The notes: generated by a model not told the origin, from the sequence alone. A stretch of 64,000 bases of DNA from Epiperipatus broadwayi (GCA_028023455.1 JAQFVV010000042.1:8517922-8581921); one strand, 5' to 3'. Shown: positions 1-12,935, numbered from the stretch's first letter. Numbers and translations: made by a program.

Positions 1-3000
1 GCGAAATTCCGGATGAGAATATTAAATTATTATGTGTGAATTGCCACTTATACCATATGCATATTTAATATACTTTAAAATAAATATAACTTATTGTTGG
101 TTAACTTGTGCTTGCTAAAACTATCATAACTACACAATTCAAACATTGATATACCTATGAGCCTTAAATTAGCTACAATTACCCGAAGAAATACATTTCC
201 CCAAACAAGCATATCTTGTCATCACAAATCTAAAACAAATGCAACATCACCTACTGTGGTGGAATTAGCATTAAGTCATCATGAATGATAGGCAAAAAAT
301 ACAAAAATACTAGGTTCCTCAGAGCTGGAAAAGAATATGGTGGCTTCCAAAATACCTAACTTTGAGGCAAAATGACTATGTCTGGAATTCATCTTCAGTA
401 CATCTGGGAACAGGAACACCCACCAGAAAAGCACAATCCTCTCATGGGATTTTCAATGCTTATAAATGTGATCATCATCACTGAAAATACAATACCCTCT
501 TTTTGGGTTTCAAGCACTATCAAATCATGGAAATACGATACAATAAGGATGGAGGATTTTCTCTACTCCATAAGGCATATTCAAAAATTATAAATTAAGC
601 CTATCTCTTGAGGCTAACAAATTCTAGCTAATAGCAAGATATATACTTCACTTAAACTAACTAAGTTATTTCTAAGAAATTTATAAAAATACAAAATGTA
701 TATCCAATGTTCGAACCAACAAAGCAAACTATGTGTCAACTGACTACTGTAGAAAATACTTTAAACTTAAATGCATATAAAATTCTAGACAAGGCACAAT
801 GCACACATAACAAAATATTAAATGATAAAAATATAGTAACTAGTGGACTTTTAAAATTGTAAATTAAATCCAAGAATATTTACTTCTCGATGAATATAAA
901 ATATTTGTAATTATTATTAATATATCATTTATAAAACAAATGAATGGATATTCTCTGATAAACTTCTTTGGTAAATTTAAAATACAAATTGAGTAAAACA
1001 TCCCATTTATATGAAAATAAGACTATGATATTTAAATCTCTGTAATAAAATTATTAAATAGAAACTAGCTAGTGTAATGCTTGATAAATAAACTACATCT
1101 ACTTAAGAATGGCAAGAAACATTTGCTCATTCAAATAAACCTATTTCGTTTTAAAATTATAACCCTAGTTTACCTGTATATTTATGCAAAAAGTGTTACA
1201 AAAAAAAATAAATAATAGCATAAATATTTTTATGGTTTCATTCTTTTTTTAAACCAATAAAACAGACCATAAAGAAATAATAATAATAATACATTAATTC
1301 AAGTTCATATTTTGGCTCCGTGATGATTTTTCCATTTCATAATGTGTAGACAATTTATCCAGGTTAAGATATCTATCTGAATTCGAAGCTTCAATTAATA
1401 CATTTATAAACATGGCAATGGTTTTCAAAACAAAAATATTCAGTAGTTCCTTATATAAACACATTTACTGTCTTTTATCTTTAACGATAATTTTAAAAAT
1501 ATTAAAATAATTAAATATCATAAGCATAAACATAAGTTGGCTTTGGAAAATAAATTATTCAACCGAGTAGCATAAGTATAATAAGCATAAGTATAAGTAT
1601 AATAAGCTGGCATTGAAAAAATAAATTCTTCAGCTGAGTACACATTTTTTTTTATATATTTATAATCCTAGGTTCAAATGCGGAATAATTATAATATATA
1701 TTTTTAGTTAACTTTCACTGTTCTTCCTTAGATAAATGCATTTTTAAAAATAGAGCTCTTTTTTTTAAACATTTCTTAATATTTAAAAATGTATTTCTTT
1801 TTTAAACAAATTTCCTTTTACTTATTAACATAAGAGTAGATTTTTTTTATAATTAAGACATTCCTACGTTTATGAGCAAAGATCAACGGTCATACTGGCA
1901 ATTATAACCAAACATTATGCATTTGATAGAGACAAGTTCATTAATAATATTTTTAAAATTCTTTTAAAGTTTTGCTTTCCAAACAAATTCTTTTCATACT
2001 ACTGGCATAAACGATAATTAGTATTTTAAACTACATATTGTTCACAGAAACATTATTCTGTTAAGAGCATATTTACATGTACATATCATCTATTAAGTAA
2101 TAAAGTAATAAATTTAATGTCACTTCTAATTTATAAAGACGCTAATGCATTTCCATTTTAATATTTTAAAATGTTTGAATGTCTTTTTTTTTTTTTTTAA
2201 TTTCTTCTTCACGTGTATTTTTAATTTAATAGGAGGTATACTATAGTTTAGTGCAATAAAGTCTTTAGCCATAACAATTCTTAATAATTTAAGTTTTACT
2301 TCTAAATAAATAAAAATGAATAGATCAAAAGTAAATGAAATATGAGACGCTGTATTTTTTTCTTCAAACATTTTACCGTAAATTTTAATGTCTCAATTGT
2401 AATGAAAAACTGTCAGAAAAACGGATTACCTTTCTTTTAGCCCACTGTCATTTCAGGACGATTTTTAAATAATTATTTTAAATATACTTTTACTTTTTTA
2501 GAAAATATAAAGTTTTATAAAATTACTTTTTATTAACAAAATTTTAAGATCCAACACCAGTTGAATCAAAATAATATCAGCCTCTGCATGACCCCTGATC
2601 TCCATTTTATCTCACAATTTTTCATCCACCTACAATTCATTTAAAAACCAATAAAAACTATTTTTTATTAAATTTTAATATTCTGACAAACCAACTATGA
2701 AAGCAATCTGCTGATGTAATCAATATAATTTTCCTACACCATGTGACCTTCAGATGGAAAGTCAAAATTTTATTATTAACAAATATTGTGCAATAATTTT
2801 TTTAAAATGATATTTTATCCAACCCATAGTAATAAATATAAAATTTAAAGTTATACCCTTTATTAAACCCATAAATATTTCATTGAAATAATTTTATTCA
2901 CACATTTGTTTTATTTATTTATTTTAAACAATATTAGAATTAAATCACTTTTTCTTTATGTTTCCATGTCAGTGCTTGCACATTCTCACATACGTCTGGC

Positions 3001-4010
3001 CTTGGATTAATTGTTTAAAACTATTTTTAAAATTACAACAATAGAATGTTAATGAATATTTAATCTAAATAATTTTTATAACTGGAATGTTTAAACTACA
3101 AAACTAATAATAAATATTCTTATTATTTTAATAAAAACTTACATATCATTTTTTTTTTAAAATTTTACTACTTACTTATTCCAACTTAATAATAATATCT
3201 TATTATTATTCTTTAAACATTAGAGTAGATTATTCGATAGTTATTTTAGAATACATTTAATACTATTTATCAATTCACAATTATTTTTTAACATTTGCTT
3301 ATGTTAAATTATTACCTAACATCCCTTATCAAACCAACTGACACTTTTAAAATATTTAGATTATCCTATTTTAATAATTAACTGAGTTAATTTCAGTTTT
3401 ATCATCATTATTTTTTTTAAATCCGAAATTTTAAACAAAAGGTTAAGCTAAGATAACCTTGATTACCTCTTGGAAGTAAGTGACACTTCAATTAGGTACA
3501 ATATATATATAAAGTAAAGGAAAAGTAAAAATAAATACAGACAATAATTTTAGTAAATATTTTCTACATTTTACTTGGAATAATAATGACTGTAAAGGGT
3601 TAAATAACTTTGAATTTAAAATAGAATTTTATTATAATTAAAGATTTAAAAAGGCCTAATAAAAATTATTATTATTTGATTTTGAATTTAAAAACAAGCA
3701 TGATTTTTTATTTATTTATTATTAATGCTTGTATACATTTCTTTATCAATTTTTGAAAATCTTTGTGGATTAAAAATTCCAAAGAATTAAAGTAAAAACA
3801 TGTAGATCACACTTTTGGTAAAATTTCAAAGTTGCTTCCAAAAGTAGCTTGTAATTAAGTGATTTGAAAAGATTAAAATTGATTTTAATCAAGATAAGGA
3901 TTAAATAGAAAAAACTCTATTTTCAATCAAGATGTTTTTATCATCTAGATGATTCTTATAAAAAAGATTGATAAAAAATATCAGTTCAGTCTGGTTTTCA
4001 GTTTTGAACA
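1..4010. other. AT-rich non-coding stretch (intron 3 or downstream of CEP20)
   Basis: Dominated by A/T homopolymers and short open frames without recognisable protein content. A near-palindrome (GATTAAAATTGATTTTAATC) lies at about 3871-3890. I looked here on the minus strand for the missing CEP20 terminal exon and found none. Confidence 0.5.
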
Positions 4011-4190
4011 GTCTGGCTTTAATATTTTGAGTAGGAGTTGGTAAATTGGCCAACTGCAAAGTCCAGATAACAGTCTTTGAAAATAAAAGTCTGGCTTATA
4101 TTTTTGATAAGCAGTTGGCTAATGGCTAACTGCAAAGTTTGGCTAATATTTTTGTAAGAGTTAGCTGTAGTTTGTTGGTAACTGCAGCAG
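4011..4190 (+). repeat. Degenerate tandem repeat, about 3 units of 50-66 bp
   Basis: Units begin with a form of GTCTGGCTTTAATATTTTGA and end with GGCCAACTGCAAAGT. The motifs (T)TGGCTAAT and AACTGCA recur near 4048, 4126 and 4180. Units differ by small indels, so the array is old. Confidence 0.65.
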
Positions 4191-4705
4191 AGAATGGCAA
4201 CAGTAAAGCTAGCTGTAAAGATGGCTAGTAGAGTTATACAGAAAACTGCATGAATCAGATGTAAGAATGCAAGGAAACAGTTGCTTTACAGTTCAATAGT
4301 GAAGTTTGAATTCACATGGAAGAAAATGACCAACTTCTTTGTGTTGATATTCATAGCCACAAATGTGTTCTGAGAAAACAACTAACTTTTCTGGACCAAT
4401 CCTAGCCAGAAGGGAACTGATCAATGCCAACAGCCCTACCTGAATTATACTTTTACCTGATGATGACAATTATCTGGTTTATGCCTATTTTGATGATGAA
4501 CCAAAAACCAGCATTCCCATGAAAAACCCCAGCTAAATGAAGTAGTTATACATATGTTGCTGTGTCTATATGCAGAGACAAGCACAGATAAATGTATATA
4601 TAATGGTGAGTAGCATTATATATAACGTGAACAAAATTTTAAATGTTTTTTTTTTAAAAAAAAAAATTAAAAATTATAAGATATTCTAAAAGTGAGAGAT
4701 ATATC
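4191..4705. other. Unassigned sequence before the hAT MITE
   Basis: Somewhat less AT-rich between about 4300 and 4560. No open frame, splice pattern or repeat family recognised. Confidence 0.4.
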
Positions 4706-5201
4706 ATTTACAGCAGGGATGGCCAACTTTTGTGTTCATAAGATTTACTTTTTATTTTAAAAATATGTTGTGATTGACTTGTTGTCATAGACAACTGACT
4801 TGTGATAGGTGTAGTGTAAGTGGAAGGAAGTGTGAAATATATACTATTTTTATATATCTACCTAGTAAAAAATAATAATTATTTAATGGGCTAAAAAACT
4901 CATGTTCAGGGGGAATTAAAGCAACATGAGTAATTATTAACAATATTTATTAATTTAAATTAGCTACATTAAGTCAATATTAAAAATATTATTTTCAATA
5001 ATGATACGACTTAGTGGACTTCATCTATCTAGAATTGAAAAACAAATTAGAACAAAAACAAAAATAACAAAAAAACTTGACTTAATTTGTTTCACTCATT
5101 ACCCGACAGCTCTTGCCAGATTGGCCTTGCGATCGACCAAAATTGGCTTTGCGATCGATCAGTGGATCACAATCAACTTGTTGGCCACCCCTGATCTATA
5201 G
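4706..5201. mobile_element. Non-autonomous hAT element (MITE) with TIRs and TSD
   Basis: The element itself spans 4714-5193 (480 bp). Its left end CAGGGATGGCCAAC and the reverse complement of its right end, CAGGGGTGGCCAAC, match at 13 of 14 bases, and CAGGG(G)TGG is a typical hAT terminus. The flanking 8-mers ATTTACAG (4706-4713) and ATCTATAG (5194-5201) match at 6 of 8, as expected for an aged hAT duplication. It has no transposase. The short open frame at 5001-5201 overlaps the right end and is not a gene. Confidence 0.82.
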
Positions 5202-6274
5202 TGATTATTTTACATCATTTATTGAGAGGGCAGAAAGACATTTTGAAATTTATATTTTTTAATTCTAAAAATGATTTTATTTTTCGTTTATTAAAAAAAA
5301 AAATTAACAGACATTTTAAAAGTGAAACAAACACAGATAATTTTGCATGAATTAAAATAAACTTGCAAGAGTATACTTTTTAAAAAAAAACCATTTACAA
5401 ATTTTAATCAATAGTGACCTGTCAAGGGAGAGACTGTTATGGGATAGTACTTTTGTTTTGTCTTTTAAAGAAAAAAGAAACTGTAAACTATTATGATAGA
5501 ATTTTTATAACTCATTCATATCATCTTTACTTTTATTGATACACATGTATATATGTGAATTTTATGTATATTCAAAATATTCTAAAAATTAATATTGTTA
5601 TTTGGTAAATTAAGATATGATACAAATGAGTTTCATTTATATAATTAATCAATTATTATACTGCACATATATGCACAGATTACATAAAGATGTTTTGAAT
5701 AAACCTATTAGAACATATATGTAAACCCATGTATTTTATATCTTTTAAAAGTGATAACTAAAAATGTTTATTTTGTAACAAGTCAAATATGTTCAGAAAT
5801 TACATGCACACATGTATGTATGCGTATATATGTCAATTGTATTGCAAATACCAATGTGTGTCAGATAGACACTTATATGTAAATTTTTAATCATTTATTT
5901 CATCATTAAATGTCAATTCAAAAATGTTCATTTTATATTAAACCACATTTGTGAGCTGTCTGGTTTTAAATAAACCTACTGGAACATATATATGTAAATC
6001 AATGTAATAATTTGAATTTTAGATAATAATCATTGTAAATCACGTGATAATTTTTTTATTATATGTTAATAAAAATCAGAAGGCTTAATTGATATTCAAA
6101 CCTTATTCTAGACCTTAATATCATTTTTTTTATTTTTGTTAATAAACTTGTGTTCTATTATGAAAATTATTCCAGTGGTTCTAAATATGTTTAGAATATC
6201 TTTTTCCATCATCTTTTGGTCACATACAGTAATAGAGCTTGTGTTTTCCTGAGCTGGATTCGTGCATAACAGTC
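5202..6274. other. AT-rich sequence with a weak ~271-bp duplication
   Basis: The phrase AATAAACCTA(T/C)T(A/G)GAACATATAT occurs at about 5699 and 5970, and the intervening sequence has other loosely repeated pieces with ACATGTATATATG-like motifs. No gene is recognisable. Confidence 0.35.
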
Positions 6275-6720
6275 TTGGGCATCGAAAACTGATCAATCAT
6301 CATCCTGGTTGGCACAAAAGAGAATACACTTAAAGCCCATGCACTACATCTTATTTTAATTTAGTCTTATTAGAAATTAAGTTTATAGTTGGTCAGTACA
6401 AGTGGCCAAAGCATTGATGATGATCAACATGTTTTAATGTTCCAGCATTAGTGTTTTTCTGATTTTTTATTATTATGTATTTGGATGGATGAGTACTTAG
6501 TTTGTGTCTCCAAATGAATGGTTAAATAATGGCTCAATAGTTAGCCTGTCTACAGGAGACCTATTTCCAATCGAGTCACCAGATTGACTGTTGATTTATT
6601 GTACTGATGTATTTTGATTGATCACTCATAATGATGAGTATTACTTATACTTATTTTTGCTTATTGATAATGCTGATTGATGTATAGTTACTCTTCTGAT
6701 CTCAGAGATTTCTCATTCTC
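6275..6720 (+). repeat. Dispersed repeat family R1, copy 1
   Basis: Collinear by eye with 60935-61360. Shared landmarks are TTATAGTTGG, ATTGATGATGATCA, CCAGCATT, TTAGCCTGT and a GAGTCAC..ATTGACT block. Inverted copies lie at 58790-58990 and 59255-59690. No coding capacity was seen, so it is probably a SINE-like or MITE-like sequence of unknown class. Confidence 0.65.
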
Positions 6721-6889
6721 TCATGATCGTGTAATATATAAATTGCTATTACATATTTTTTGAATGTTAAACATTACTTTAACATTTTTTTAATATGATA
6801 AACTTAAATATTATACTTTATATTTCATTTTAAATTGACTGGGAGTGATGATGATTTTCCATCACCTCAAAACCATCTATGGACACCTC

Positions 6890-9390
6890 ATCCCATTACA
6901 TAATAGAAATGGTTAGTAATATGATTGAAAATAGTAATAAAAGTAGAAAGAAGAATGAAAGATGTGGATGGAGAATGAATGATAAGAATAAGTTAGAAGA
7001 ATATAAAATAAAAGTAGAAAAAAACCATGGAAGAGTTTGTTGGGGATGAATATAAGGACTGGTGTGATGAAGTAAAAAAAATGGCAAATAGAGTTTTAGG
7101 TGAGAACATTCAGAAGAATAAAAATAATAGAAAAGTGAGAATTAGTAAAAGTGTAAAAGAGAGGAAAAAAGCATGCAGAGAATATAAATGAGCTATTAAA
7201 AACAAAGAAAATGAAAAAGTTAATATTAAATGGGAAAAATATTTTTAAAAAAAAAAAAGTTGGCTAAAATAGATAATTATAGAGAGAGAATGAAATTAAA
7301 TAGTAAATTATTAGAAGATATAAATAAAAATGAAAGAGTTGGAAGTAAAAAAATTTTGGAAATATACGAAAAGAAGGAATATAGGAAGAGAGAAATAGTA
7401 TTATTAGATAATGAGAAAAAAAGTGTAGCTCTAGAGAAGAATTAAAAACAATTTCAATTATATAATGGATGTAGAAAGGATGTTAGATGTGAAGGATAGA
7501 ATGATAACAAATATAAAAGCATATGGTAATGAATATTAGGTTTACAGAAATTGAATTAAATGAGGCAGGGAAGAAATTGAAAAGTGGAAAGGCAAGAGGG
7601 TTAGATGGATGGTCAGCAGAGATGGTGATGAATTCAGGAAATAGGGCAAAATTAAATCTATTATCATGTTTTAATAAGATGGAACAGAAGAGAGAATTTC
7701 CAGATAGCTGAACAATACAAGAGTAAAGCTACTATTTAAAGGAAAGGATCATAGAAAGTTAAACAATTATAGACCGATAGCGGTAACATCAGTGTTATAT
7801 AAAGTTTTTGCATACATGGTGGCTGGAAGGGTCGCAAAGTGAATGAAAGAAAATAATATAGTGAGAAAAATTCAAGGAGGTTTTTGATTGGATAGGCATA
7901 TAAGAGATAGTTTATTTATAGTCACACAACTTATAGATACAAGAAGGAATACAAATAGACAGATATATATGGTTTTTATAGATATAGAGAAGGTATATTA
8001 TGATAGAATAAATAGAAATAGATTATGGGTAAGTTTAGTAAATTTGGGAGTGACTGAAGCTTTAGTGGATCTTATTATGAGATTGTATGAAAATAATTAC
8101 TCTATGTATCAATTAGGAAATATAGAATTAGTTAAAGTTAAAAATAGGGTGGGACTAAGGCAAGGATGCCCTATGTCATCTATTTTGTTTTGTTATATTT
8201 GAGAGAAATGGAAAGTAGGGAAGATATAAAAGTTATGCTGAAGACATGCACAAAAATGGATAAAGAGATGGGGATTAAATTTAGTAAAGAAAAATCAAAA
8301 GTAATAATGATAAATGCTGGGGAAAGAGAAGAGAAAGAATTTTTTGGGATATAAAATTAAATGTTGTGAATAGATATAACTATTTGGAAACCACCTTAAG
8401 CAATCAGAGAAATTGCTTGGATGAATGGGAAAAAAAACTGTTAAATGAAGTAAAGAAAAGAATGGGTCTGATAAAGAAATTTCATATAACAAATATGATG
8501 CAGCTAGAATTGTATTGAAGGGAGTGGTAGTAGAACGTTTAAGTTATGGCAATGATGTATTATGTGTTAATAAAGGGGTGTTAGATTATTTAGAAAAAGT
8601 ACAAAGAGAAGTAGAAAGACATGCATTACATGCAGATGTGTGGATGACAAAGAAGGCAATTCAAGAAGAAATGGGATGGTCAAGTTTTTATATAAGAGAT
8701 GCAAAAAGCAAAATGAAAATGTTCGGTAGATTGCAATTTACGGATAATTAGAGAATAGCCAAAATAGTATTTAATTGGGTTATAAGTGAAGGACAGGCAA
8801 CAAGATGGGTGAGAAAGGTCGTATGGTATGCAAAAGATCTGGATAAAAACTTTATGTCAATATACTTATACAAAATGTGGGATGATTTGTTAAGTGCTAT
8901 AGTGGCAAAAAAATGGGATAGAAGAATAGATGCATTAATAAAAAAACAGAGAGTTGGAGAGATGGAGAAGTAATATGGAGAGTAAAAAAGAGTTTAAATA
9001 TATGTAGAAGTAAACAGAATATTGGATGCGAGTTAATTTATGATAATAGCAAGGAAAGTAGTTTGCTATTTAAGGCTCGAGCAGGATCATTAGCAACAAG
9101 AAGTATACCCATAAATGGGAAAATATAGGTGACTTAATCTGCAAGTTATGTAAGAAAGGCATAGAAAATATTAGGAATCTGTTAATTGAATGCAAATGCA
9201 TACAAGCAGAAAGGGTACAAATAATGAAGTAGTGGCAGAATAAATATGAACAGAGTGATTATACAGAAAATGGGTTCTTGGTTTTTATGCTGGATTTGAG
9301 AAAAGGGGGATTTAGATACAAAAGCCATAGAGTTGACAATGATTATGTTGTGGAAATAGGATATAGAAGAATATGGATGTAATAAAAAAA
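6890..9390 (+). pseudogene. Broken non-LTR retrotransposon RT gene (LINE-a)
   Basis: A 5'-truncated, multiply frameshifted reverse transcriptase. Recognisable parts, in order: a lysine-rich linker (6900-7440); SGKARGLDGWSAEMV (7580-7630); NNYRPIAVTSVLYKVFA (about 7764-7815); the palm segment MVFIDIEK.YYDRINRN (7970-8020); GLRQGCPMSSILF (8150-8190); and a C-terminal region with thumb-like sequence (8515-8940). A cysteine cluster C.LC...LL.EC, like the LINE C-terminal zinc motif, lies at 9140-9195. The catalytic YADD reads YAED near 8232, and about 20 residues after it are missing because of a deletion and frame change. There is no endonuclease domain. It cannot encode a working enzyme, and the clade is not resolved by eye. 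Confidence 0.85.
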
Positions 9391-9436
9391 AATCAAAGAT
9401 AAATGTGAAAGAAAAAAAAATCTTTACTATACTTAC

Positions 9437-9524
9437 AACTTTTTAGTTCCTGGGTCTAGAATAGTAATACCGAGTTCTCTCATAAGAAATTCCCTGTCCA
9501 AAGCTTCAGTTGGCTGACCACTTT
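9437..9524 (-). CDS. CEP20: CEP20 coding exon 3
   Basis: An 88-bp exon with acceptor tatatatag and a strong donor GTAAGT. It reads (E)SGQPTEALDREFLMREL followed by GITILDPGTKK and the first two bases of a Leu or Phe codon. The motif ESGQP..LDR.FL..EL follows directly after the LisH helix in CEP20 proteins. Exon 2 ends with one codon base and this exon begins with the other two, so the join is exact. The assembled protein reaches about residue 105, whereas human CEP20 is 174 residues. The C-terminal ~70 residues must come from further exon(s), which I could not find between 1 and 9436. Confidence 0.92.
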
Positions 9525-9955
9525 CTATATATAAAAAAATTACAAATAAATCTTTATAAAATTTATTTACAGCTTTTAAAGAACTTCATAATAAAATGAA
9601 TCAACACATAGTTATATTTTCTTCTCATCTTTCTACATTTTTATAAGAAATACTAAATAATTACTGGAAACCAAATAGTTTACACATAAAAAATATCATT
9701 AAGGAATTTCCAAATCTGCATTTGAATTATTTGTCTGATTATTTACTATTCTTCAGTAATTTTTTGGATTAACTATTTTCTAGAATTATTTCATAAGATA
9801 CTTTATCTGAAGACAAAAGTTACTTTCTTCTTGATAAATAAATACTTTATGATCTGTATAAAATGGAAAGAACAAATACTAGGACATTTTTTATGCTAAA
9901 AATTGGTGCAATTTCAAGCAGAATTGTCAAGCATTTGACATAACAAGACAAATTA

Positions 9956-10482
9956 TACAGTGTGTCCTAATGAAAAGATGATTGATTCCTTCTCCAAACT
10001 CCTTGCAGTGTTATCTATGAATTAATGCATATGACACATAGCAACACACTTCAGCTATTCATTAGAAAATTTTTAAGGTAGTAGTATGTTTGAATCACGA
10101 GTTATAATATAAAATGTAACAGTGTATTTCATAGCATCATCGATCATCTTCAATGCTTTTCCTGTCATTGTGAAATCTTGTAAACCACTTGAAACATTCT
10201 TCTGGCCCATGACTTCACTGCCATACATAGTTCAAATCATTCCAAATATTTCAATAGTTGTTATACTCAATTTAAAACCAATTTAATGTTAACGTATTAT
10301 TTATACAAAAGAACAGTCGCACTTCAGGTTCTACTCAAGATCTAGACAAACTAGCAACTTAAAATTTTTTGTGATGAATAGCTACCATTATAAGAGTATG
10401 CATTAATTCAGAGATGGTGCTTCAGGCAGCTTGAAAAAAAAACCCAGACAGCAATCATCTATTCAGTGGAGCACACTGTGTA
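9956..10482 (-). mobile_element. Internally deleted mariner-like element
   Basis: Candidate terminal repeats are TACAGTGTGTCC at 9956 and, read inversely from 10482, TACACAGTGTGCTCC. Inside on the minus strand, at about 10142-10240, a frameshifted stretch reads YGSEVMGQ and then CFKWFTRFHNDRKSIEDD. This is the second helix-turn-helix and linker of mariner transposases, usually a VF.W..RF..GR.S.EDD pattern. The DDD catalytic domain is absent. TA dinucleotides at both ends fit mariner insertion. Confidence 0.7.
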
Positions 10483-11526
10483 TGTTGAAATAGCATTTCT
10501 GTAAAATAATTTTTACAATCGCTTCATACCACTAAATAAATAAAAACATTGTTTATCCAATTTTGCTATTCTCCTACCGTCATAATCGTTTTAATAAGTA
10601 ATCTTCTCTGACTTTGAAACTAAAACTTGGCCAGAAGGATTTAGAAAAGAATAGAGTTAAATAGTCTGAACCAAATCCAATTTTCAAAATAGCATCACCA
10701 GGACTTATGTCAGTCAATACTGTTATGTAATTCTGCGGTCTCTGGATTGTCAATATTTGCTTAGTGTTTTGTGTGTAAAACGATTACAGAGAAATTGTCT
10801 TTGAACAATAATATACCTCTTTTTTGGGAAGTCATAAATTTTTTACCATTATGTCACTGTTATCAAAATTACTCTGGACAATAAATTTTAGAATTCATAT
10901 TTACTTAAACAGTTTTACAATATTAAATCTCTTTCTGTCTTTTGAAAATCGAACTCACTGACTGTTTATTGTCATCTATTTCATTTATATTCAATTCATT
11001 GCAATCATTCTCACTTGGTTTTACTTGATTTCCAATATTTTCTAAATTCTCTAATTAAATTTTTAGATGTATTTTCTCAATAATCCCCGAGGCATTAAAT
11101 TTGTGATTTTATTTGTCAGAGAAGATGGCAGTTACTTTACAGAAGTTTCGGGATAACAGAATTACTTCAACTTCTATCAATTCATGTCAAGTAGGAAAGA
11201 AAGTGCTGCTCATAAAATAGAGTCAAATTTATTTTTAACAAGTAGCAATTTATTACAACTAAGTGACATTCTTATGCCAATTGTAAACTTTCTAAGTATT
11301 TTTAAAAAATAACTTCACAGAAATCCCAAGATTGGTGTTTCTATATTTCATGAACTAAGTAAGTTTGGACAGATAAAATTTATGAAATATTACTAAAAAT
11401 ATGATTTTTGTAATTTTTACATTTGAAATATCAGATACTAAATGAAAACTAATTCATAAACTGATTATTGAAAATATACATTTACTATTAAAGGTATAAC
11501 CAATTAAACATTTTTGGCAATTTTTA
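10483..11526. other. No gene seen
   Basis: AT-rich. Includes CGCTTCATACC and GTCATAATCG stretches but no recognisable coding sequence or repeat family. Confidence 0.4.
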
Positions 11527-12850
11527 ATGGAGTTATCAAAAATTTTAATTAAGTGGATTTTAGATTTTGTTGGGTTTGGAAAATATACATTAAAATCGTC
11601 ATTTGATTGTGTTACTATACTTGATAAAACAGTTATAGTTAAGGGGTATGAGTTTATTTCATTGGATGTGGTGGAATTATATGGATCAGTGGATCGATCT
11701 GCATCTATTACAATTTTGAGAGATAAATTGTGTGTTAAAGAAATGCCACAGGATAAAATATCTTTCATTATAGATGTTTTAATTTGGATAAGCAATGATA
11801 TTGTTGCAGCACATGGTAGTAACATATATAGAATGGAAAAAGAATGGCCAATGGGTTTGGCTGTAAGTGGATTATTAAGTAGTTTGTTTGTAGATAATAT
11901 AGAACAGGAATTGTGCATCCCATATTAGTAAGAAATGAGAACACATTATAGTGTAGATATGTGGATGATGTTTTGATATATGGGCTACCAGACATTATAA
12001 AGCAAATTTTTGATAGTTTGCAGAACCAGGATGGTTTAGTTTGGACAATAGAAAGAGAAGACAATTCTAGTATTAAATACCTAGATTTGCAAATATCAAG
12101 GGTAGATGATAAATTAGTATATAAAATGGTTGTAAAACATATAGATAATAGAAGTTACATTCATCCAACATCTAATGTTCCTTTAGTACATAAATTAGCT
12201 GGTTTTAGAGCTTTTTTAACACGTAATCAACGACTGTGTTCAAATAAAATGTGTATGAAAGATAATATAAAATGTTATATGCAAGATTTAATACAGGTGG
12301 GTTATAATAAACAAATGCTGTTATCTATTGTATTGAAGCATTATAAACAATGTCATAATAGTGACCATATAAATATGAATAATATAGCATGGATGTCATT
12401 AGTTTTTATTCCTAATATTAATAAAAATATAATAAAAGTTTTAAGTCAAGATTTTTGATTAGCATGGAGAACTCCACCTAACCTTAATAGATTAATAAAT
12501 AATTCTAAGGAAATAATAAATAAGAAGGATAAAAACAGTGTTGTATACTCTATTAGATGCCCACAAATAAATTGTAGGGCAATATATGTTGGAAAAACCA
12601 AAACAAATATTAAACATTGCCTTCAACAACATAAATATACATATAATAGAGGAAGAGAAGATGATACAGTTTATTCAGCTTTTTATGTTCACCAAAATAC
12701 AGGCCATATATGTAGTCCAAAGGATTTTACAATATTAATGCACAAAACAAATGATAAAAAATGAAAGATTAAAGAATCATATCTTATACAAAATTCATCT
12801 TGTGCTATGAATTCGAAATTAACCAGCTTTTCGATTAGTTGTTCCTGGCC
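11527..12850 (+). pseudogene. Penelope-like element A, RT plus GIY-YIG endonuclease
   Basis: A 5'-truncated PLE. The first part (11527-11925) has palm-domain sequence with ISLDVVELYGSV and EWPMGLAVSG...L. A stop and frame change near 11926 follow, then the catalytic motif YVDDVLIYG at about 11955-11985 and IKYLDLQISR at 12073-12105. The frame runs to 12458. After a stop, the C-terminal GIY-YIG part continues: VVYSIRCPQINCRAIYVGKT at 12540-12600, then a HQNTGH segment near 12690. RT followed by a C-terminal GIY-YIG nuclease is diagnostic of PLEs. Unlike the other PLEs here, no inverted second arm was seen upstream. Confidence 0.9.
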
Positions 12851-12879
12851 AATACAATGAAAAGAAAATATAATTTTTT

Positions 12880-12935
12880 TTTACATTGCCTTGATAAGGA
12901 CTCATAAGAGTTGAAAGCGCTTGGAAATATTATTT
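12880..12935 (+). other. PLE A 3' stem-loop, hammerhead-like
   Basis: Downstream of the PLE frame the order is TTGATAA, stem GACTC, loop ATAA, stem GAGTT, then GAAA. This is the arrangement CUGAUGA - stem II - GAAA of a hammerhead ribozyme with a degenerate first box. Hammerhead motifs are known in PLE terminal repeats. Activity is doubtful. Confidence 0.45.

Noticed and set aside
372-593. 73-codon open frame near the left edge
   Set aside because: No family resemblance, and length is expected by chance in a locally less AT-rich stretch.
1265-1310. Minus-strand LFLYGLFYWFKKR-like stretch as CEP20 exon 4
   Set aside because: No splice acceptor precedes it, the phase does not fit TT|N, and the residues do not follow the family beyond Y-G.
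2126-2371. Minus-strand 81-codon open frame, including IPPIKLKIHVKKKLKKKKK
   Set aside because: Low-complexity lysine tract from a poly-T run. An AG acceptor exists near 2244, but the protein does not resemble CEP20.
6108-6296. 62-codon minus-strand open frame
   Set aside because: Overlaps the start of dispersed repeat R1 and its translation matches no family known to me.
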